Notes: generated by a model not told the origin, from the letters alone. 64,000 nucleotides of DNA from Pseudomonas sp. H3(2019) (GCF_007713465.1 NZ_VMSG01000013.1:97468-161467); one strand, 5' to 3'. Shown: positions 17,808 to 26,718, counted from the first letter of the stretch. Program-made: numbers and translations.

Positions 17808-18200
17808 TTATAGGTCGGGAAGGGTCAATAAGTTTATAAAATCAGATTGTTTCAGCGGTTTTGCCAAGTAACCAAGTAATGGCAGTCGTTGTTCTTGTGC
17901 ATTTTTTTTCAAGGTGTCCAGTTCGGTAGAGTCAAGGCTGCTCAGGATGATTGCCTGCTGTATCAGGCCCTGGTGGCTGGCAATACCAATCAAGGCGAGG
18001 CCGCAGAGGTCTGGCAGGCATTGATCGCATAGCAGTATTTCGTAGGGACGCTGCACGTGTATCATCGTCTGCAATGCATTTTCGGCGTTATTGACGGCGG
18101 TGATCTGAGTAAAGCCGTAACTTTCAAGCAGGTATTGGGTTGCTTTCAGCTGAAAAGGATGGTCCTCCACCAGCATGATGCGCAGATCGTAGCTGAACAT
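17808..18200 (-). CDS. Stand-alone receiver domain, RocR-like without EAL
   Basis: 130 residues consisting of one receiver domain: IMLVEDHPFQLKAT, phosphoacceptor in LLCDQCLPDLCG, AIILSSLDS and the lysine in LGYLAKPLK. Its motifs (ED-x-PFQ, CDxxxxxxxG, ILSS, LG-x-x-x-KP) follow those of P. aeruginosa RocR, whose receiver is fused to a c-di-GMP phosphodiesterase EAL domain. Here the protein stops right after the receiver, and the 300 bp beyond the stop show no EAL reading frame. Base composition is lower in GC than the neighbours. An in-frame ATG at 18212 lies upstream; 18200 is preferred for its GGAAAG site. Confidence 0.75.
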   Translation of the reverse strand: MFSYDLRIMLVEDHPFQLKATQYLLESYGFTQITAVNNAENALQTMIHVQRPYEILLCDQCLPDLCGLALIGIASHQGLIQQAIILSSLDSTELDTLKKNAQEQRLPLLGYLAKPLKQSDFINLLTLPDL

Positions 18201-18470
18201 ATAGCTTTCCATGAATAGGGTCGAACTGCGATGGGAGTCAGAAACAACCTTGTCGGCTTAATCAGTAGTGTCTTGTTTGTCGTTGCTGGAGTTCTATTAG
18301 CTGTAAGGCCCTCGATCCTATTGTTCAGGATAGAGTGATTATTTCGTGTGTATATAGAGCAAACGATCAGTTTACTCTGCACAAGATGTAGGGGGATTCT
18401 CTCGGTACTACAAAGTGCAGGGGGATGATCAGCCGTCACGGAATATTCCGGGGCGACTGATCGATTGGTT

Positions 18471-19802
18471 TTAGTGGTGGCTGGAGCGTCCGGTCATCTC
18501 CAGTGCCATTTCGCTGGCATAGCTGTCAGTCATGCCGGCGATGAAGTCGATCATGCGTAAGAACGAGTTATGCAAAGGGCCGTGCGGGTCGGGCGCATTA
18601 TTACCCAGCAGATCGAGTATGCGACGGTTCTTGAATGAAGCTGTACGACCGCCGTGCTGCTCCAGTGCCGCCCCACAAAAGCCATTCAACAGAATTTCCA
18701 GCGTGGTGTAAGCGCCGATTTCGTGCAGGGTTTTACGCTTGTCCTGGAAGATTTTTTTACGCGCCATGTCTTTGGCATTCAGCACGCAACGCTTGGCGGG
18801 TCCGTGCATATGCTCCACCAGATCGCCGTGAAGGGTGCCGGCCAATAGCGCGTCCTGCTGCTCGACGAATGCCCGTGCCGCAGCGTTGGTCAGGTGCTCG
18901 ATGGCTTTGCCGCGTAGAATTGCCAGTTTGCGGCGACGCGAGTCATCGGGGCCGAGTTGACGGTAGGTTTCCGGAAGATCATCACCGACCAGGCCAAGCA
19001 ACAGGGACTCCACCTCGGCATATTCCAGAAGCTCCATCTCCAGGCCGTCTTCAAGGTCGATCAAGGCGTAGCAGATGTCGTCGGCGGCTTCCATCAGGTA
19101 GACCAGAGGATGTCGGGCCCAGCGCTGTTCCTCGAGTTGAGGCAGGCCCAGTTTCTGCGCAATCTGCTCCAGCAGGGGCAGTTCGCTCTGATAGCAACCG
19201 AACTTGTGTTTCTTGTAACCCAGCGAGTCGGCATGGCGCGCGGTCCACGGGTATTTCAGGTAAGTGCCCAGCGTTGCATAAGTCAGCCGTGTACCACCGT
19301 CAAACTGGTGGTATTCCAGTTGGGTCAGAACCCGGAAGCCTTGGGCGTTGCCTTCGAAGTTGAGGAAATCGTTGCGTTCGACTTCGCTCATGGCGTCCAG
19401 CCAGCCTTTGCCCGCGGCTTGCTGGAACCAGTAGCGGATGGCGTCTTCACCCGAGTGTCCGAAGGGTGGGTTGCCAATGTCGTGGGCCAGGCACGCTGAC
19501 TGCACCACCATGCCCAGATCGCTAGGCTCGCACCAGTCGGGCAGGGCGCTGCGGATGGTTTCACCGACGCGCATGCCCAATGAGCGCCCCACGCAACTGA
19601 CTTCCAGTGAGTGGGTCAGGCGCGTGTGGATATGGTCATTGCTGGACACCGGGTGGACCTGGGTCTTGCGCCCAAGACGGCGGAAGGCGCCGGAGAAAAT
19701 GACCCGGTCGTGGTCTTTATGGAAGGGGCTGCGACCGAGCTCTTCCGGGCTGTGCAGCGGTTTTCCGAGGCGTTCACGATTAAGCAGGGTATGCCAATCC
19801 AA
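18471..19802 (-). CDS. dgt: Deoxyguanosinetriphosphate triphosphohydrolase-like protein
   Basis: 443-residue HD-domain dNTPase, the length of type 2 Dgt proteins. It hydrolyses dGTP and related dNTPs to the nucleoside and tripolyphosphate. The metal-binding histidines and aspartates are in [25 protein letters not shown] and [17 protein letters not shown]. The opening [13 protein letters not shown] and [18 protein letters not shown] segment are family hallmarks. It is followed on the same strand by a membrane-protein trio after a 40-bp gap at the far end of their operon. Confidence 0.92.
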   Translation of the reverse strand: MDWHTLLNRERLGKPLHSPEELGRSPFHKDHDRVIFSGAFRRLGRKTQVHPVSSNDHIHTRLTHSLEVSCVGRSLGMRVGETIRSALPDWCEPSDLGMVVQSACLAHDIGNPPFGHSGEDAIRYWFQQAAGKGWLDAMSEVERNDFLNFEGNAQGFRVLTQLEYHQFDGGTRLTYATLGTYLKYPWTARHADSLGYKKHKFGCYQSELPLLEQIAQKLGLPQLEEQRWARHPLVYLMEAADDICYALIDLEDGLEMELLEYAEVESLLLGLVGDDLPETYRQLGPDDSRRRKLAILRGKAIEHLTNAAARAFVEQQDALLAGTLHGDLVEHMHGPAKRCVLNAKDMARKKIFQDKRKTLHEIGAYTTLEILLNGFCGAALEQHGGRTASFKNRRILDLLGNNAPDPHGPLHNSFLRMIDFIAGMTDSYASEMALEMTGRSSHH

Positions 19803-19842
19803 GGCAGGTTCTCCGTCAGGTGACTGATTGGGGTCTGTTGGT

Positions 19843-20187
19843 CTATGGGTCTTTGCGCGAAGTGCCTTGCAGCACCAGCTTGATCAGCGGCAACAGGCTG
19901 GTGCCGAGCTGAACTAACCGAGTGATGCTGCTGATGCCTCCGCCCTTGGCGCCCTTGGCGGTGAGGAAGCCCAGCAAGGTTACGGCAGCGATGCCCCAGA
20001 GTGGCGCGTGCTTGATGCCCAGACCCTCCTGGAAACTTTGCGTCATCCCACGTACGCGTTGCAAGGGCTCCAACAACTGCCGGGACTCGTGGCGAATTTC
20101 CTGGCGATGCATTTCCATGCGCAAGCGTATCAACGCTTTGCGCATCTCTTGCCGGGAACTGTTTTTGGGGATTTCAGGCAGGTTCAT
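19843..20187 (-). CDS. Hypothetical protein, third gene of the yqjD-yqjE operon
   Basis: 114 residues. The N-terminal half is polar and probably helical ([27 protein letters not shown]), and the C-terminal half has two hydrophobic stretches ([13 protein letters not shown] and [13 protein letters not shown]). It occupies the place of YqjK in enterobacterial yqjD-yqjE-yqjK operons but I do not recognise clear sequence identity. Its start overlaps the yqjE-like stop by 4 bp. Probably an inner-membrane or ribosome-anchoring accessory, by context only. Confidence 0.7.
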   Translation of the reverse strand: MNLPEIPKNSSRQEMRKALIRLRMEMHRQEIRHESRQLLEPLQRVRGMTQSFQEGLGIKHAPLWGIAAVTLLGFLTAKGAKGGGISSITRLVQLGTSLLPLIKLVLQGTSRKDP

Positions 20188-20573
20188 GGCAGCAGGCGCT
20201 CCCTGTCGTTCGCCAGCTCTTGAAGGGTGGCGTTGAAAGGTGATGTTTCATCGAAGATCGCTGCTTTCAAGCGCATGCCACAAAAGAGTGCCGCGAGCAG
20301 ATAGAAGACGCACAAACCAATGATCCCCGCCAGGCGATAAGTGTCCCACAGCAGAATCAACACCAGCGCCGAGAGCCCGATCAACAGCAGTAAAGCGAAA
20401 ACCAGTGCCAGGCCTGCGAACAACAACAGGCTTACCGTGCGGGCTTTTTGCTCCTGCAATTCGATGCCGAACAACTCGACATGGCTGTGCAGCAACCCGA
20501 GAAAAGCGGCACCCATGCGTCGCGATGAAGACCCAGTACCTGTTTCGGACGAGCCGGATTCACCAATAGCCAT
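20184..20573 (-). CDS. yqjE: YqjE/phage-holin-III family membrane protein
   Basis: 129 residues with two strong membrane helices (about 48-68 and 77-98) joined by a short loop, a soluble serine-rich N-terminus and a C-terminal polar tail. This is the layout of YqjE (DUF1469, phage holin superfamily 6). The function is unknown; homologues sit beside the stationary-phase inner-membrane protein YqjD. It is separated from the yqjD-like gene by one base and overlaps the next gene by 4 bp, so the three form one operon. Confidence 0.8.
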   Translation of the reverse strand: MAIGESGSSETGTGSSSRRMGAAFLGLLHSHVELFGIELQEQKARTVSLLLFAGLALVFALLLLIGLSALVLILLWDTYRLAGIIGLCVFYLLAALFCGMRLKAAIFDETSPFNATLQELANDRERLLP

Positions 20574-20574
20574 A

Positions 20575-20889
20575 TCAGCGCCGTGTCGTCAGCAGGCCAA
20601 TCAAAAAGCCTACGCCGGCCGCGATGCCAACCGCTTGCCAAGGGTTGGTCTGAACATAGTCTTCCGTGGCGATGACAGCTGCCTGGCCCCGTTGGCGCAA
20701 GGAGTCTTCGGTCAGTTTCAGGGTTTCGCGAGCCCGCTGCAGGCTTTCGTGAATCTGGCTACGTAACTCATCGGCTTGATCACCGGCCAGTGTCGCAGTG
20801 TGTTCCAGCAACCGTTCGGTGTCGCTGACCAACGTCTGAAAATCTTCCATCAGGATTTCTTGAGCAGTCTTTTCCGTTTTTCTGGCCAT
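20575..20889 (-). CDS. yqjD: YqjD/ElaB-like ribosome-associated inner-membrane protein (DUF883)
   Basis: 104 residues. A long amphipathic helix (about 15-75) is followed by a C-terminal membrane segment, NPWQAVGIAAGVGFLIGLL, and an RR end. This is the DUF883 pattern of E. coli YqjD, ElaB and YgaM, tail-anchored proteins that bind ribosomes in stationary phase. The ATG at 20889 has GGAG 7 bases upstream; the longer open frame has no good site. First gene of the yqjD-yqjE-114aa operon. Confidence 0.88.
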   Translation of the reverse strand: MARKTEKTAQEILMEDFQTLVSDTERLLEHTATLAGDQADELRSQIHESLQRARETLKLTEDSLRQRGQAAVIATEDYVQTNPWQAVGIAAGVGFLIGLLTTRR

Positions 20890-21275
20890 GATGATCTCCA
20901 TTATTGGTGTGTGAAATGTTCGAGTATGAGCCTTGTTCGAAGGTTCAGTGCTAGGGAGGGGCGTTCTCAATTAGTTTCCCCACCGCGGTGGGGAAACTAA
21001 TTGAGAACGCCCCCTAATGCCTGGTACAGCTTTTGCTGTGTCGTGGTGCGTCAGACAGTGCTGCTGTGCTGAAACTGGGCGTGCTTCGCGAAAACCTTAA
21101 CCTAAATAATAGAAACTCGCGCAAACACCCGAGCAACGATCGACCTCAATGAGTTTTTTGCGCCAAAACGGTTCGCCGGAAAAAGGATGAATGCCAAGTC
21201 TGGTGTCAACTTGGTGCGTAAATTGGCTCGGCGAACCGCTTTGGTGCTTTTGCGACTTTAAGGTCTGCCAACTCC
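20890..21275. other. Intergenic region between yqjD and amt
   Basis: A 386-bp non-coding stretch between divergent genes. It holds the perfect palindrome described at 20958-21013. The remainder (21020-21275) is mixed in composition and shows no clear sigma-70 or sigma-54 promoter, although ammonium transporter genes are often NtrC/sigma-54 controlled. Confidence 0.5.
20958..21013. repeat. 56-bp perfect palindrome
   Basis: Each 28-base arm is the exact reverse complement of the other with no spacer; the centre is CCGCGG at 20983-20988. The arm begins GGGGCGTTCTCAATTAG and continues TTTCCCCACCG. No T run follows on either strand, so a simple intrinsic terminator is unlikely. Confidence 0.95.
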
Positions 21276-22484
21276 ATGGAAAATTTGCAAAGTGCTGTGG
21301 ACAGCCTGGTCCATAGCTCCAATACGCTGTTCATTCTGATCGGCGCTGTCATGGTTTTGGCCATGCACGCCGGTTTCGCTTTTCTGGAAGTCGGCACGGT
21401 TCGGCAAAAAAATCAGGTCAACGCGCTATCGAAGATCCTCAGTGACTTTGCCATTTCAACGCTGGCCTACTTCTTTATAGGCTACTGGATTTCCTACGGT
21501 GTCACTTTCATGCAACCGGCCGCGGTGATCAGTGCTGATCATGGCTATGGGCTGGTGAAGTTTTTCTTTCTGCTGACCTTTGCTGCCGCCATTCCGGCAA
21601 TCATTTCCGGGGGGATTGCCGAGCGCGCCCGATTCGCTCCGCAGCTGTGCGCAACGGCGTTGATCGTGGCGTTCATTTATCCGTTTTTTGAAGGCATGAT
21701 CTGGAACGGAAACTTTGGTCTGCAGGGCTGGTTGTTGGCACGCTTCGGTGCCGGTTTCCATGATTTCGCAGGTTCTGTGGTGGTGCACGCCATGGGCGGT
21801 TGGCTGGCGTTGGCGGCGGTATTGCTGCTCGGTCCGCGCAATGGCCGGTATCGCGACGGGCGTCTGGTGGCGTTTGCGCCGTCGAGTATTCCGTTTCTGG
21901 CATTGGGTTCGTGGATTCTCATCGTCGGATGGTTCGGCTTTAACGTGATGAGCGCGCAAACCCTGCAAGGCGTCAGTGGTCTGGTGGCCGTCAACTCGTT
22001 GATGGCGATGGTCGGCGGCACGGTAGCAGCGTTGATTGTCGGCCGTAACGACCCGGGGTTCCTGCACAATGGTCCACTGGCCGGGCTGGTGGCAATCTGC
22101 GCTGGCTCCGACCTGATGCATCCGGTTGGCGCACTGGTGACCGGAGCCATTGCCGGGGCCTTGTTTGTCTGGTGTTTCATTGCGGCGCAAAGCCAGTGGA
22201 AGATCGACGATGTGCTCGGCGTTTGGCCGTTGCATGGTCTTTGCGGCGTTTGGGGCGGGATTGCCTGCGGGATTTTTGGTCAGAGCGCCTTGGGCGGGCT
22301 CGGTGGCGTCAGCCTGATCAGCCAGTTGATTGGCACTGCACTCGGGGTGGCCGTGGCACTGATCGGAGGCTTTGCGGTGTATGGCACGATCAAGCTGTTG
22401 CACGAGCTGCGCCTGAGCCAGGAAGAGGAGTATTACGGGGCGGATCTGTCGATCCACAAGATAGGTGCAGTCAGCCAGGATTGA
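21276..22484 (+). CDS. amt: Ammonium transporter (Amt/MEP/Rh family)
   Basis: 402 residues with about eleven membrane helices. It moves ammonium across the inner membrane. The twin pore histidines are visible in SVVVHAMGGW and PLHGLCGVWGG, and the aspartate of the entry site in FHDFAGS. FAFLEVG, GGIAERARF and IYPFFEGMIWNG are family hallmarks. There is no glnK beside it, unlike the main amtB locus of pseudomonads, so this is probably a second paralogue. The start ATG is preceded by only a weak ribosome site. Confidence 0.95.
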   Translation: MENLQSAVDSLVHSSNTLFILIGAVMVLAMHAGFAFLEVGTVRQKNQVNALSKILSDFAISTLAYFFIGYWISYGVTFMQPAAVISADHGYGLVKFFFLLTFAAAIPAIISGGIAERARFAPQLCATALIVAFIYPFFEGMIWNGNFGLQGWLLARFGAGFHDFAGSVVVHAMGGWLALAAVLLLGPRNGRYRDGRLVAFAPSSIPFLALGSWILIVGWFGFNVMSAQTLQGVSGLVAVNSLMAMVGGTVAALIVGRNDPGFLHNGPLAGLVAICAGSDLMHPVGALVTGAIAGALFVWCFIAAQSQWKIDDVLGVWPLHGLCGVWGGIACGIFGQSALGGLGGVSLISQLIGTALGVAVALIGGFAVYGTIKLLHELRLSQEEEYYGADLSIHKIGAVSQD

Positions 22485-22506
22485 TTGTCTTCAGCTAATT
22501 GGCCGG

Positions 22507-22540
22507 GCTCGCGCAGGATATTTTCCGGCTCTGCGCGAGC
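22507..22540. terminator. Inverted repeat between convergent amt and antiporter genes
   Basis: A perfect 10-bp stem, GCTCGCGCAG/CTGCGCGAGC, with a 14-base loop lies between two converging genes. There is no T run, so the terminator reading is tentative. Confidence 0.45.
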
Positions 22541-22557
22541 AACGCAAACACGCCTCA

Positions 22558-24513
22558 TTACCCCGCCAGCAGCCGTGCTTCACAGGCCTCGATGGCAGAC
22601 AAGGTGCCTGACATCAATACCCGATCGCCCGCCAGCAATCGGGTGGCGGCCTCAACTGCCAAATCAGCGCCATTGCGCTGAATGGCTTGAAGGTCCACCC
22701 CCAATGCTTCAAGTGCCAGCTCATTCAAGGGGCGGCCGCATGCATGGGCATCCATTGTCAGGTTGACGGCATACATCAATATTTTCGGCTGCCCACGACT
22801 GTCCAGCAGGTTGCTTTGCGCTCCGTGATAGAAACCGTGTAGCAGGCGATAGCGGCCATGTCGCACTTCGTCGATACGCTCCTGGACCTGCGGATGGGGC
22901 AAGCCCAGCATGAGTAACGCGTGGGAAGCGAGCATCAGACTCGATTCCAGCAGTTCCGGGACAACCTCGTTGGCTCCGGCCGCCTTCAGTTCGGCCAACT
23001 GGCTGTCGTCACGGGTTCGAACCAGTATCGGGACCTGCGCGTTTACCCGTCGTGCTGCCTTGAGCACGGTCATGGCTATATCGGTCTTGTCCACAGCGAT
23101 CACCAACAGTCGTGCGCGTTCAAGTCCTACGGCACCCAGCAGTTCCACACGACGAGAATCGCCATAGTGCACGCAGCTTTCACCCGCCGCGGCTTGATGA
23201 ACACGAACCGGGTCATCGTCCAGCGCAACGAAGGGCTGACCTTCGCGACGCAGAAAACGCCCTATCGACTGACCCACTCGACCGTAGCCGCAAATCACTA
23301 CATGCCCGTGCAGCTCGGCGTTCAATGCAGCGACCTGATCGAGTTGCGCTTCCTCATCGGGTTTGCGGTGCAAGCGTGCGGCAATACCTGGTGCTGCACG
23401 CAGCAGCAGTGGTGTCAGCAACATCGAGCAGAACGTTGCAGCCAGTAACAGACCGCTCAGCTCGGCCGGCATCAGTTTGTTCTGCTGCATCTGAGCCATC
23501 AGCGCAAAGCAGAATTCACCGCCTTGTGCCAATGCCAGGCCGCTGCGCCAGGCGGTTTCGCTGTTGCTGCCGCGCCATTTGACCAGGGCCGCGACCACGC
23601 TGCCCTTGATCAGCAGCAACCCCAATGTCAGGCCGAGAATCAACAGACCATGGCTGGCGAATAGCTGCAGATTGATCAGCATGCCGATACTGACGAAAAA
23701 CAGCCCGAGCAGAATGTCGCGGAACGGCCGGATATCGGCTTCGATCTGATGCCGGTAATGGCTCTCGCCCAGCAACATGCCGGCAAGGAAGGCACCGAGG
23801 GCAGGGGAGAGTCCGAGCAGATGAGTCAGCCACGCAGTCAGCAATACGATGACCAGGGCCAGCAGGACGAACAACTCGGCGGAGCGCGAGGCGGCGACTT
23901 CGTGGAACAGTCGTGGCAGTAACCAGCGACTGGTCAATAACAGACCAACAAATAACAGCAGGGTTTTGCCCAGCGTGATCGGTAGTGCCCAGTACCAGGT
24001 TTGATCGCTGCTGCCGGCGAACACCGGGACCAGCGTCAGCAACAGCACCGCAACTACATCCTGAAACAACAGCACGCCTATCGCATTCTGGCCGTGACGG
24101 CTGAAGATCTCGCCGAGGCTGCTCAACTCTTTGCTGACAATCGCCGTGGACGATAGCGCCAGACCGGCGCCGAGCAACATGGCCGGGGTAGGGGGCATGC
24201 CGAGTAACATCAGCAAGCCGCCCAGCAGCACACCCGAGCACAGCACTTGCAAGCTGCCGAGACCAAATACCACGCGTCGCAGCGCAAGCAATTTCGACAG
24301 GGAAAACTCCAGCCCCAGGGAGAACAGCAGAAAGACCACGCCTAACTCGGCAAGGTCCGGTAGATCCTGGTTGTCATTCACCCAGCCGAATGCGCCGGGC
24401 CCAACCAGCAGTCCAACGCACAGGTAGCCCAGCACGGGAGGCAGCTGAAGCCGCCGAAACAGTGCAATCACCACTAATGACGAGGCGAGGATGATCAACA
24501 AATTGGCAAACAC
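22558..24513 (-). CDS. CPA2 cation:proton antiporter, KefB/KefC-like
   Basis: 651 residues. About twelve membrane helices (1-380) form the CPA2 transporter domain with AGLALSSTAIVSKEL and FLLFSLGLEFSLSKL. A TrkA-N nucleotide-binding domain follows with GYGRVGQSIGRFL (about 405-520), then a TrkA-C domain. Such proteins export K+ or Na+ in exchange for protons and are gated by NAD(H) or glutathione adducts. The start is taken as the GTG at 24513 because GGAG lies 6 bases upstream; the ATG at 24573 lacks a site. No KefF/KefG ancillary gene is adjacent. Confidence 0.9.
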   Translation of the reverse strand: MFANLLIILASSLVVIALFRRLQLPPVLGYLCVGLLVGPGAFGWVNDNQDLPDLAELGVVFLLFSLGLEFSLSKLLALRRVVFGLGSLQVLCSGVLLGGLLMLLGMPPTPAMLLGAGLALSSTAIVSKELSSLGEIFSRHGQNAIGVLLFQDVVAVLLLTLVPVFAGSSDQTWYWALPITLGKTLLLFVGLLLTSRWLLPRLFHEVAASRSAELFVLLALVIVLLTAWLTHLLGLSPALGAFLAGMLLGESHYRHQIEADIRPFRDILLGLFFVSIGMLINLQLFASHGLLILGLTLGLLLIKGSVVAALVKWRGSNSETAWRSGLALAQGGEFCFALMAQMQQNKLMPAELSGLLLAATFCSMLLTPLLLRAAPGIAARLHRKPDEEAQLDQVAALNAELHGHVVICGYGRVGQSIGRFLRREGQPFVALDDDPVRVHQAAAGESCVHYGDSRRVELLGAVGLERARLLVIAVDKTDIAMTVLKAARRVNAQVPILVRTRDDSQLAELKAAGANEVVPELLESSLMLASHALLMLGLPHPQVQERIDEVRHGRYRLLHGFYHGAQSNLLDSRGQPKILMYAVNLTMDAHACGRPLNELALEALGVDLQAIQRNGADLAVEAATRLLAGDRVLMSGTLSAIEACEARLLAG

Positions 24514-24717
24514 AACACTCTCCGTTTCGGTGCCGGGACGTACCCAGCGTAGAGGTAAAAAAGCCGCGAGCATCGCGCAGTTGGAGCCGAGGCCGAATGA
24601 TTTGCATCAGGGTTTTGCCAGGCAGCTAAAATTGGCTGTCGTCACGGGGGGCCGTTGCTCGACGACTTTTCATCCCGGGCCTAGAATAGTCACCCAATCC
24701 TCGCTGGTCTGTTTGTC

Positions 24718-24954
24718 ATGACTCCTGAATGCCAGTTGTTCAGCACCCTTGGTTGCCATCTCTGTGAACTCGCAGAAGCAGAGCTGATGCCGCTGGTCGA
24801 GCATGGGTTGCTGGTGGAACTGGTCGACATTGCCGACAGTGAAGCGTTGTTTGAAGCCTACGGTTTACGCATTCCGGTGCTGCGCCGTGTTGATACAGGG
24901 TCCGAGTTGGGTTGGCCCTTCGACGCCGAACAGGTCGTGGCATTCTTGCGCTAA
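24718..24954 (+). CDS. Glutaredoxin-like thioredoxin-fold protein (DUF836)
   Basis: 78 residues of the DUF836 glutaredoxin-like family. The active-site motif is CHLC in TLGCHLCELAEAEL, with the cis-proline in RIPVLRRVD. A small cytoplasmic dithiol protein; the partner is not known. It starts with ATG at 24718 after an unremarkable leader, divergent from the antiporter gene. Confidence 0.8.
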   Translation: MTPECQLFSTLGCHLCELAEAELMPLVEHGLLVELVDIADSEALFEAYGLRIPVLRRVDTGSELGWPFDAEQVVAFLR

Positions 24955-25037
24955 ACCCCTTCCCGTTTTCAGCGACAGTCGTTCCGCCTGTCGCGATCCC
25001 CAGGTAATGCGTTGGCGTAACCTCGATTATTCGTTTA

Positions 25038-25053
25038 CTGTATGTGTATACAG
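25038..25053. promoter_or_regulatory. LexA (SOS) box
   Basis: CTGTATGTGTATACAG keeps the invariant CTG-N10-CAG frame and the alternating TA core of the LexA consensus of gamma-proteobacteria and Pseudomonas (CTGTATATAxATACAG type). It lies 23 bp before the start of the following gene, where LexA binding would block transcription. Confidence 0.85.
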
Positions 25054-25076
25054 TTATTCGCGTTAGAGGGAAGTGC

Positions 25077-25397
25077 ATGGTCAATGTCGAACAATTGAAA
25101 GCCAGCGTGAATCGCATGTCGGCTGATGTGGTCCATGAGGCGGTGCTGGAGCTGCGCCTGGATGGCCTGGTTACGGAAGGGAAAACGCCATTCAACAAAT
25201 TGCACTTCAACACGTGCTTCGCTGAAATCGAAGCCTTGTTTCAGCGTGCGGGCTACCACCGTCAACTGGATGTCGTGGGTTATCAAGGGTTGTTGTATGC
25301 GCTTTATGATCCTGGCCGTTGGGAGGCTGTCGATGTATTGCGCTGGCTGAAGGAGTTTACCGAAGCGGCGGCGCAGCGAGAGTCGTTGACCGCGTGA
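25077..25397 (+). CDS. Uncharacterised 106-residue protein behind an SOS box
   Basis: 106 residues, probably alpha-helical throughout, no signal peptide or membrane segment. Regions such as KASVNRMSADVVHEAVLELR, NKLHFNTCFAEIEALFQRAG and YALYDPGRWEAVDVLRWL suggest a compact globular domain. I do not recognise a family with a known function. The ATG at 25077 has AGAGGGA 5 bases upstream. The LexA box makes it a candidate DNA-damage-inducible gene; it resembles neither SulA nor YebG. The pseudouridine synthase follows 70 bp later. Confidence 0.8.
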   Translation: MVNVEQLKASVNRMSADVVHEAVLELRLDGLVTEGKTPFNKLHFNTCFAEIEALFQRAGYHRQLDVVGYQGLLYALYDPGRWEAVDVLRWLKEFTEAAAQRESLTA

Positions 25398-25467
25398 TAA
25401 TCATGAGGGCGACATCGCCCGAGTCCTTGTTGGATAATGCCCCTGCATTAAGGGCCAGAGCTTTCGT

Positions 25468-26358
25468 ATGTCCATCTCATCTTTTTCCGCCGCACAGAAC
25501 CAGGCCAGCACGCTGTACCTGCCGCCTGGCGCCTGGTTGACCGTTCTCGATTGTCTGTGCGAGCACTTCAGCGCCATAGGTCGCGAACAATGGCTGGACA
25601 GGATTGCCCGTGGCCGTGTCCTGGATGGCCAGGGTCATGCGATTACCGTTCATCTTCCTTACAAGGAAGGGCTGCGGATTCACTATTTTCGGGAAGTCCC
25701 CGACGAAAAAACAATCCCGGTGCTCGAGACGATTCTGTATGCCGACGAGCATCTGGTGGTCGCGGACAAACCACACTTTCTGCCGGTTACTCCAGCAGGC
25801 GAGTACGTCGAGCAGACACTGTTGCGGCGTTTGATCCGTCGCCTGGATAACCCGCACCTGGTGCCGTTGCACCGCATAGACCGACACACGGCAGGGCTTG
25901 TACTGTTTTCGGCCAACCCCCAGAGTCGTTCGGCTTATCAGTCGCTGTTTCCGACTCGGCAGATCGAAAAACGCTACGAGGCAATTGCTCGCGCCTTGCC
26001 TGAGTTGTCGTTTCCGATGGTGCACAAAAGCCGCTTGGTTGATGGCGAACCCTTCTTTCGTATGCAAGAAGGACCGGGTGCGAGCAATACCGAGACAGCA
26101 ATTGAAATCGTAGAAAAAAATGCCAATCTCTGGCGTTATGCGTTATATCCGGTGACTGGCAAAAAGCACCAGTTAAGGGTTCACATGACAGCGTTGGGGG
26201 CGAGTATCTGCAATGACCCGTTTTATCCCGACGCCTTGAAAGATGTTGAAGATGATTACGCCAATCCGTTGAAGTTGCTGGCCAAAGGGTTGCGCTTTGT
26301 CGATCCGGTGACCGGGCTGGAACGAAGTTTTGAAAGCGAGATCACCCTGCAGTGGTGA
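25468..26358 (+). CDS. RluA-family RNA pseudouridine synthase
   Basis: 296 residues, RluA/RsuA-type pseudouridine synthase that isomerises uridine in RNA. The catalytic aspartate is in LVPLHRIDRHTAGLVLFS (near residue 138). VVADKPHFLPVTPAGEYV and PVTGKKHQLRVHM are the other two signatures. The N-terminal part (about 1-60) resembles a partial S4-like RNA-binding lead (WLDRIARGRVLDGQG). The target base cannot be read from sequence; Pseudomonas carries several such paralogues. Confidence 0.9.
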   Translation: MSISSFSAAQNQASTLYLPPGAWLTVLDCLCEHFSAIGREQWLDRIARGRVLDGQGHAITVHLPYKEGLRIHYFREVPDEKTIPVLETILYADEHLVVADKPHFLPVTPAGEYVEQTLLRRLIRRLDNPHLVPLHRIDRHTAGLVLFSANPQSRSAYQSLFPTRQIEKRYEAIARALPELSFPMVHKSRLVDGEPFFRMQEGPGASNTETAIEIVEKNANLWRYALYPVTGKKHQLRVHMTALGASICNDPFYPDALKDVEDDYANPLKLLAKGLRFVDPVTGLERSFESEITLQW

Positions 26359-26445
26359 GTGCCCTACGGTGGTGATTGCGCAGCTCAAGCGCAGTGCTCA
26401 GCGAGTGGCTTGGGCTAAACAAGGTCAGCTTTTGCCAGAAACGAC

Positions 26446-26472
26446 AAAGCCCGCACACTGGCGGGCTTTTTA
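26446..26472 (+). terminator. Terminator after the pseudouridine synthase
   Basis: AAAGCCCGC/GCGGGCTTTTT with a 6-base loop, 88 bp past the stop. Confidence 0.85.
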
Positions 26473-26496
26473 TGTACCTGGCTTTCGCCGTGAGGC

Positions 26497-26718
26497 CTAC
26501 AGGTCTTTAACGGTACGAATCTGATCTTTGTTGATGCGGGTATGTTTGCCATCCAGTTGCTCGAATTCGTAAAAGCCCGACTTGGAATCGAATTGGGGTG
26601 TGTCGACCGACTGGATCTCGCGACCGTCATTCAAAGTGATCACCGCGGGCGATGAACAACCGGCGAGGGTAGCGAGGCCCAGTGCGAGCATAAGGGTGGC
26701 GAGGGTCCGATGAGTCAT
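26497..26718 (-). CDS. YgdI/YgdR-type small lipoprotein
   Basis: 73 residues. A signal peptide ends in the lipobox LAGC (Cys21), and the mature part carries the YgdI/YgdR SH3-like domain (VITLNDGREIQSVDTPQFDSKSGFYEFEQLDGK). The protein is anchored to the membrane by lipidation; its function is unknown. The residue after cysteine is serine, which predicts outer-membrane sorting. Confidence 0.9.
   Translation of the reverse strand: MTHRTLATLMLALGLATLAGCSSPAVITLNDGREIQSVDTPQFDSKSGFYEFEQLDGKHTRINKDQIRTVKDL

Noticed and set aside
21456..22457. 333-codon open frame opposite amt
   Set aside because: Antisense of a well conserved membrane protein; the peptide is rich in His, Gln and Arg as expected from the reverse of hydrophobic codons.
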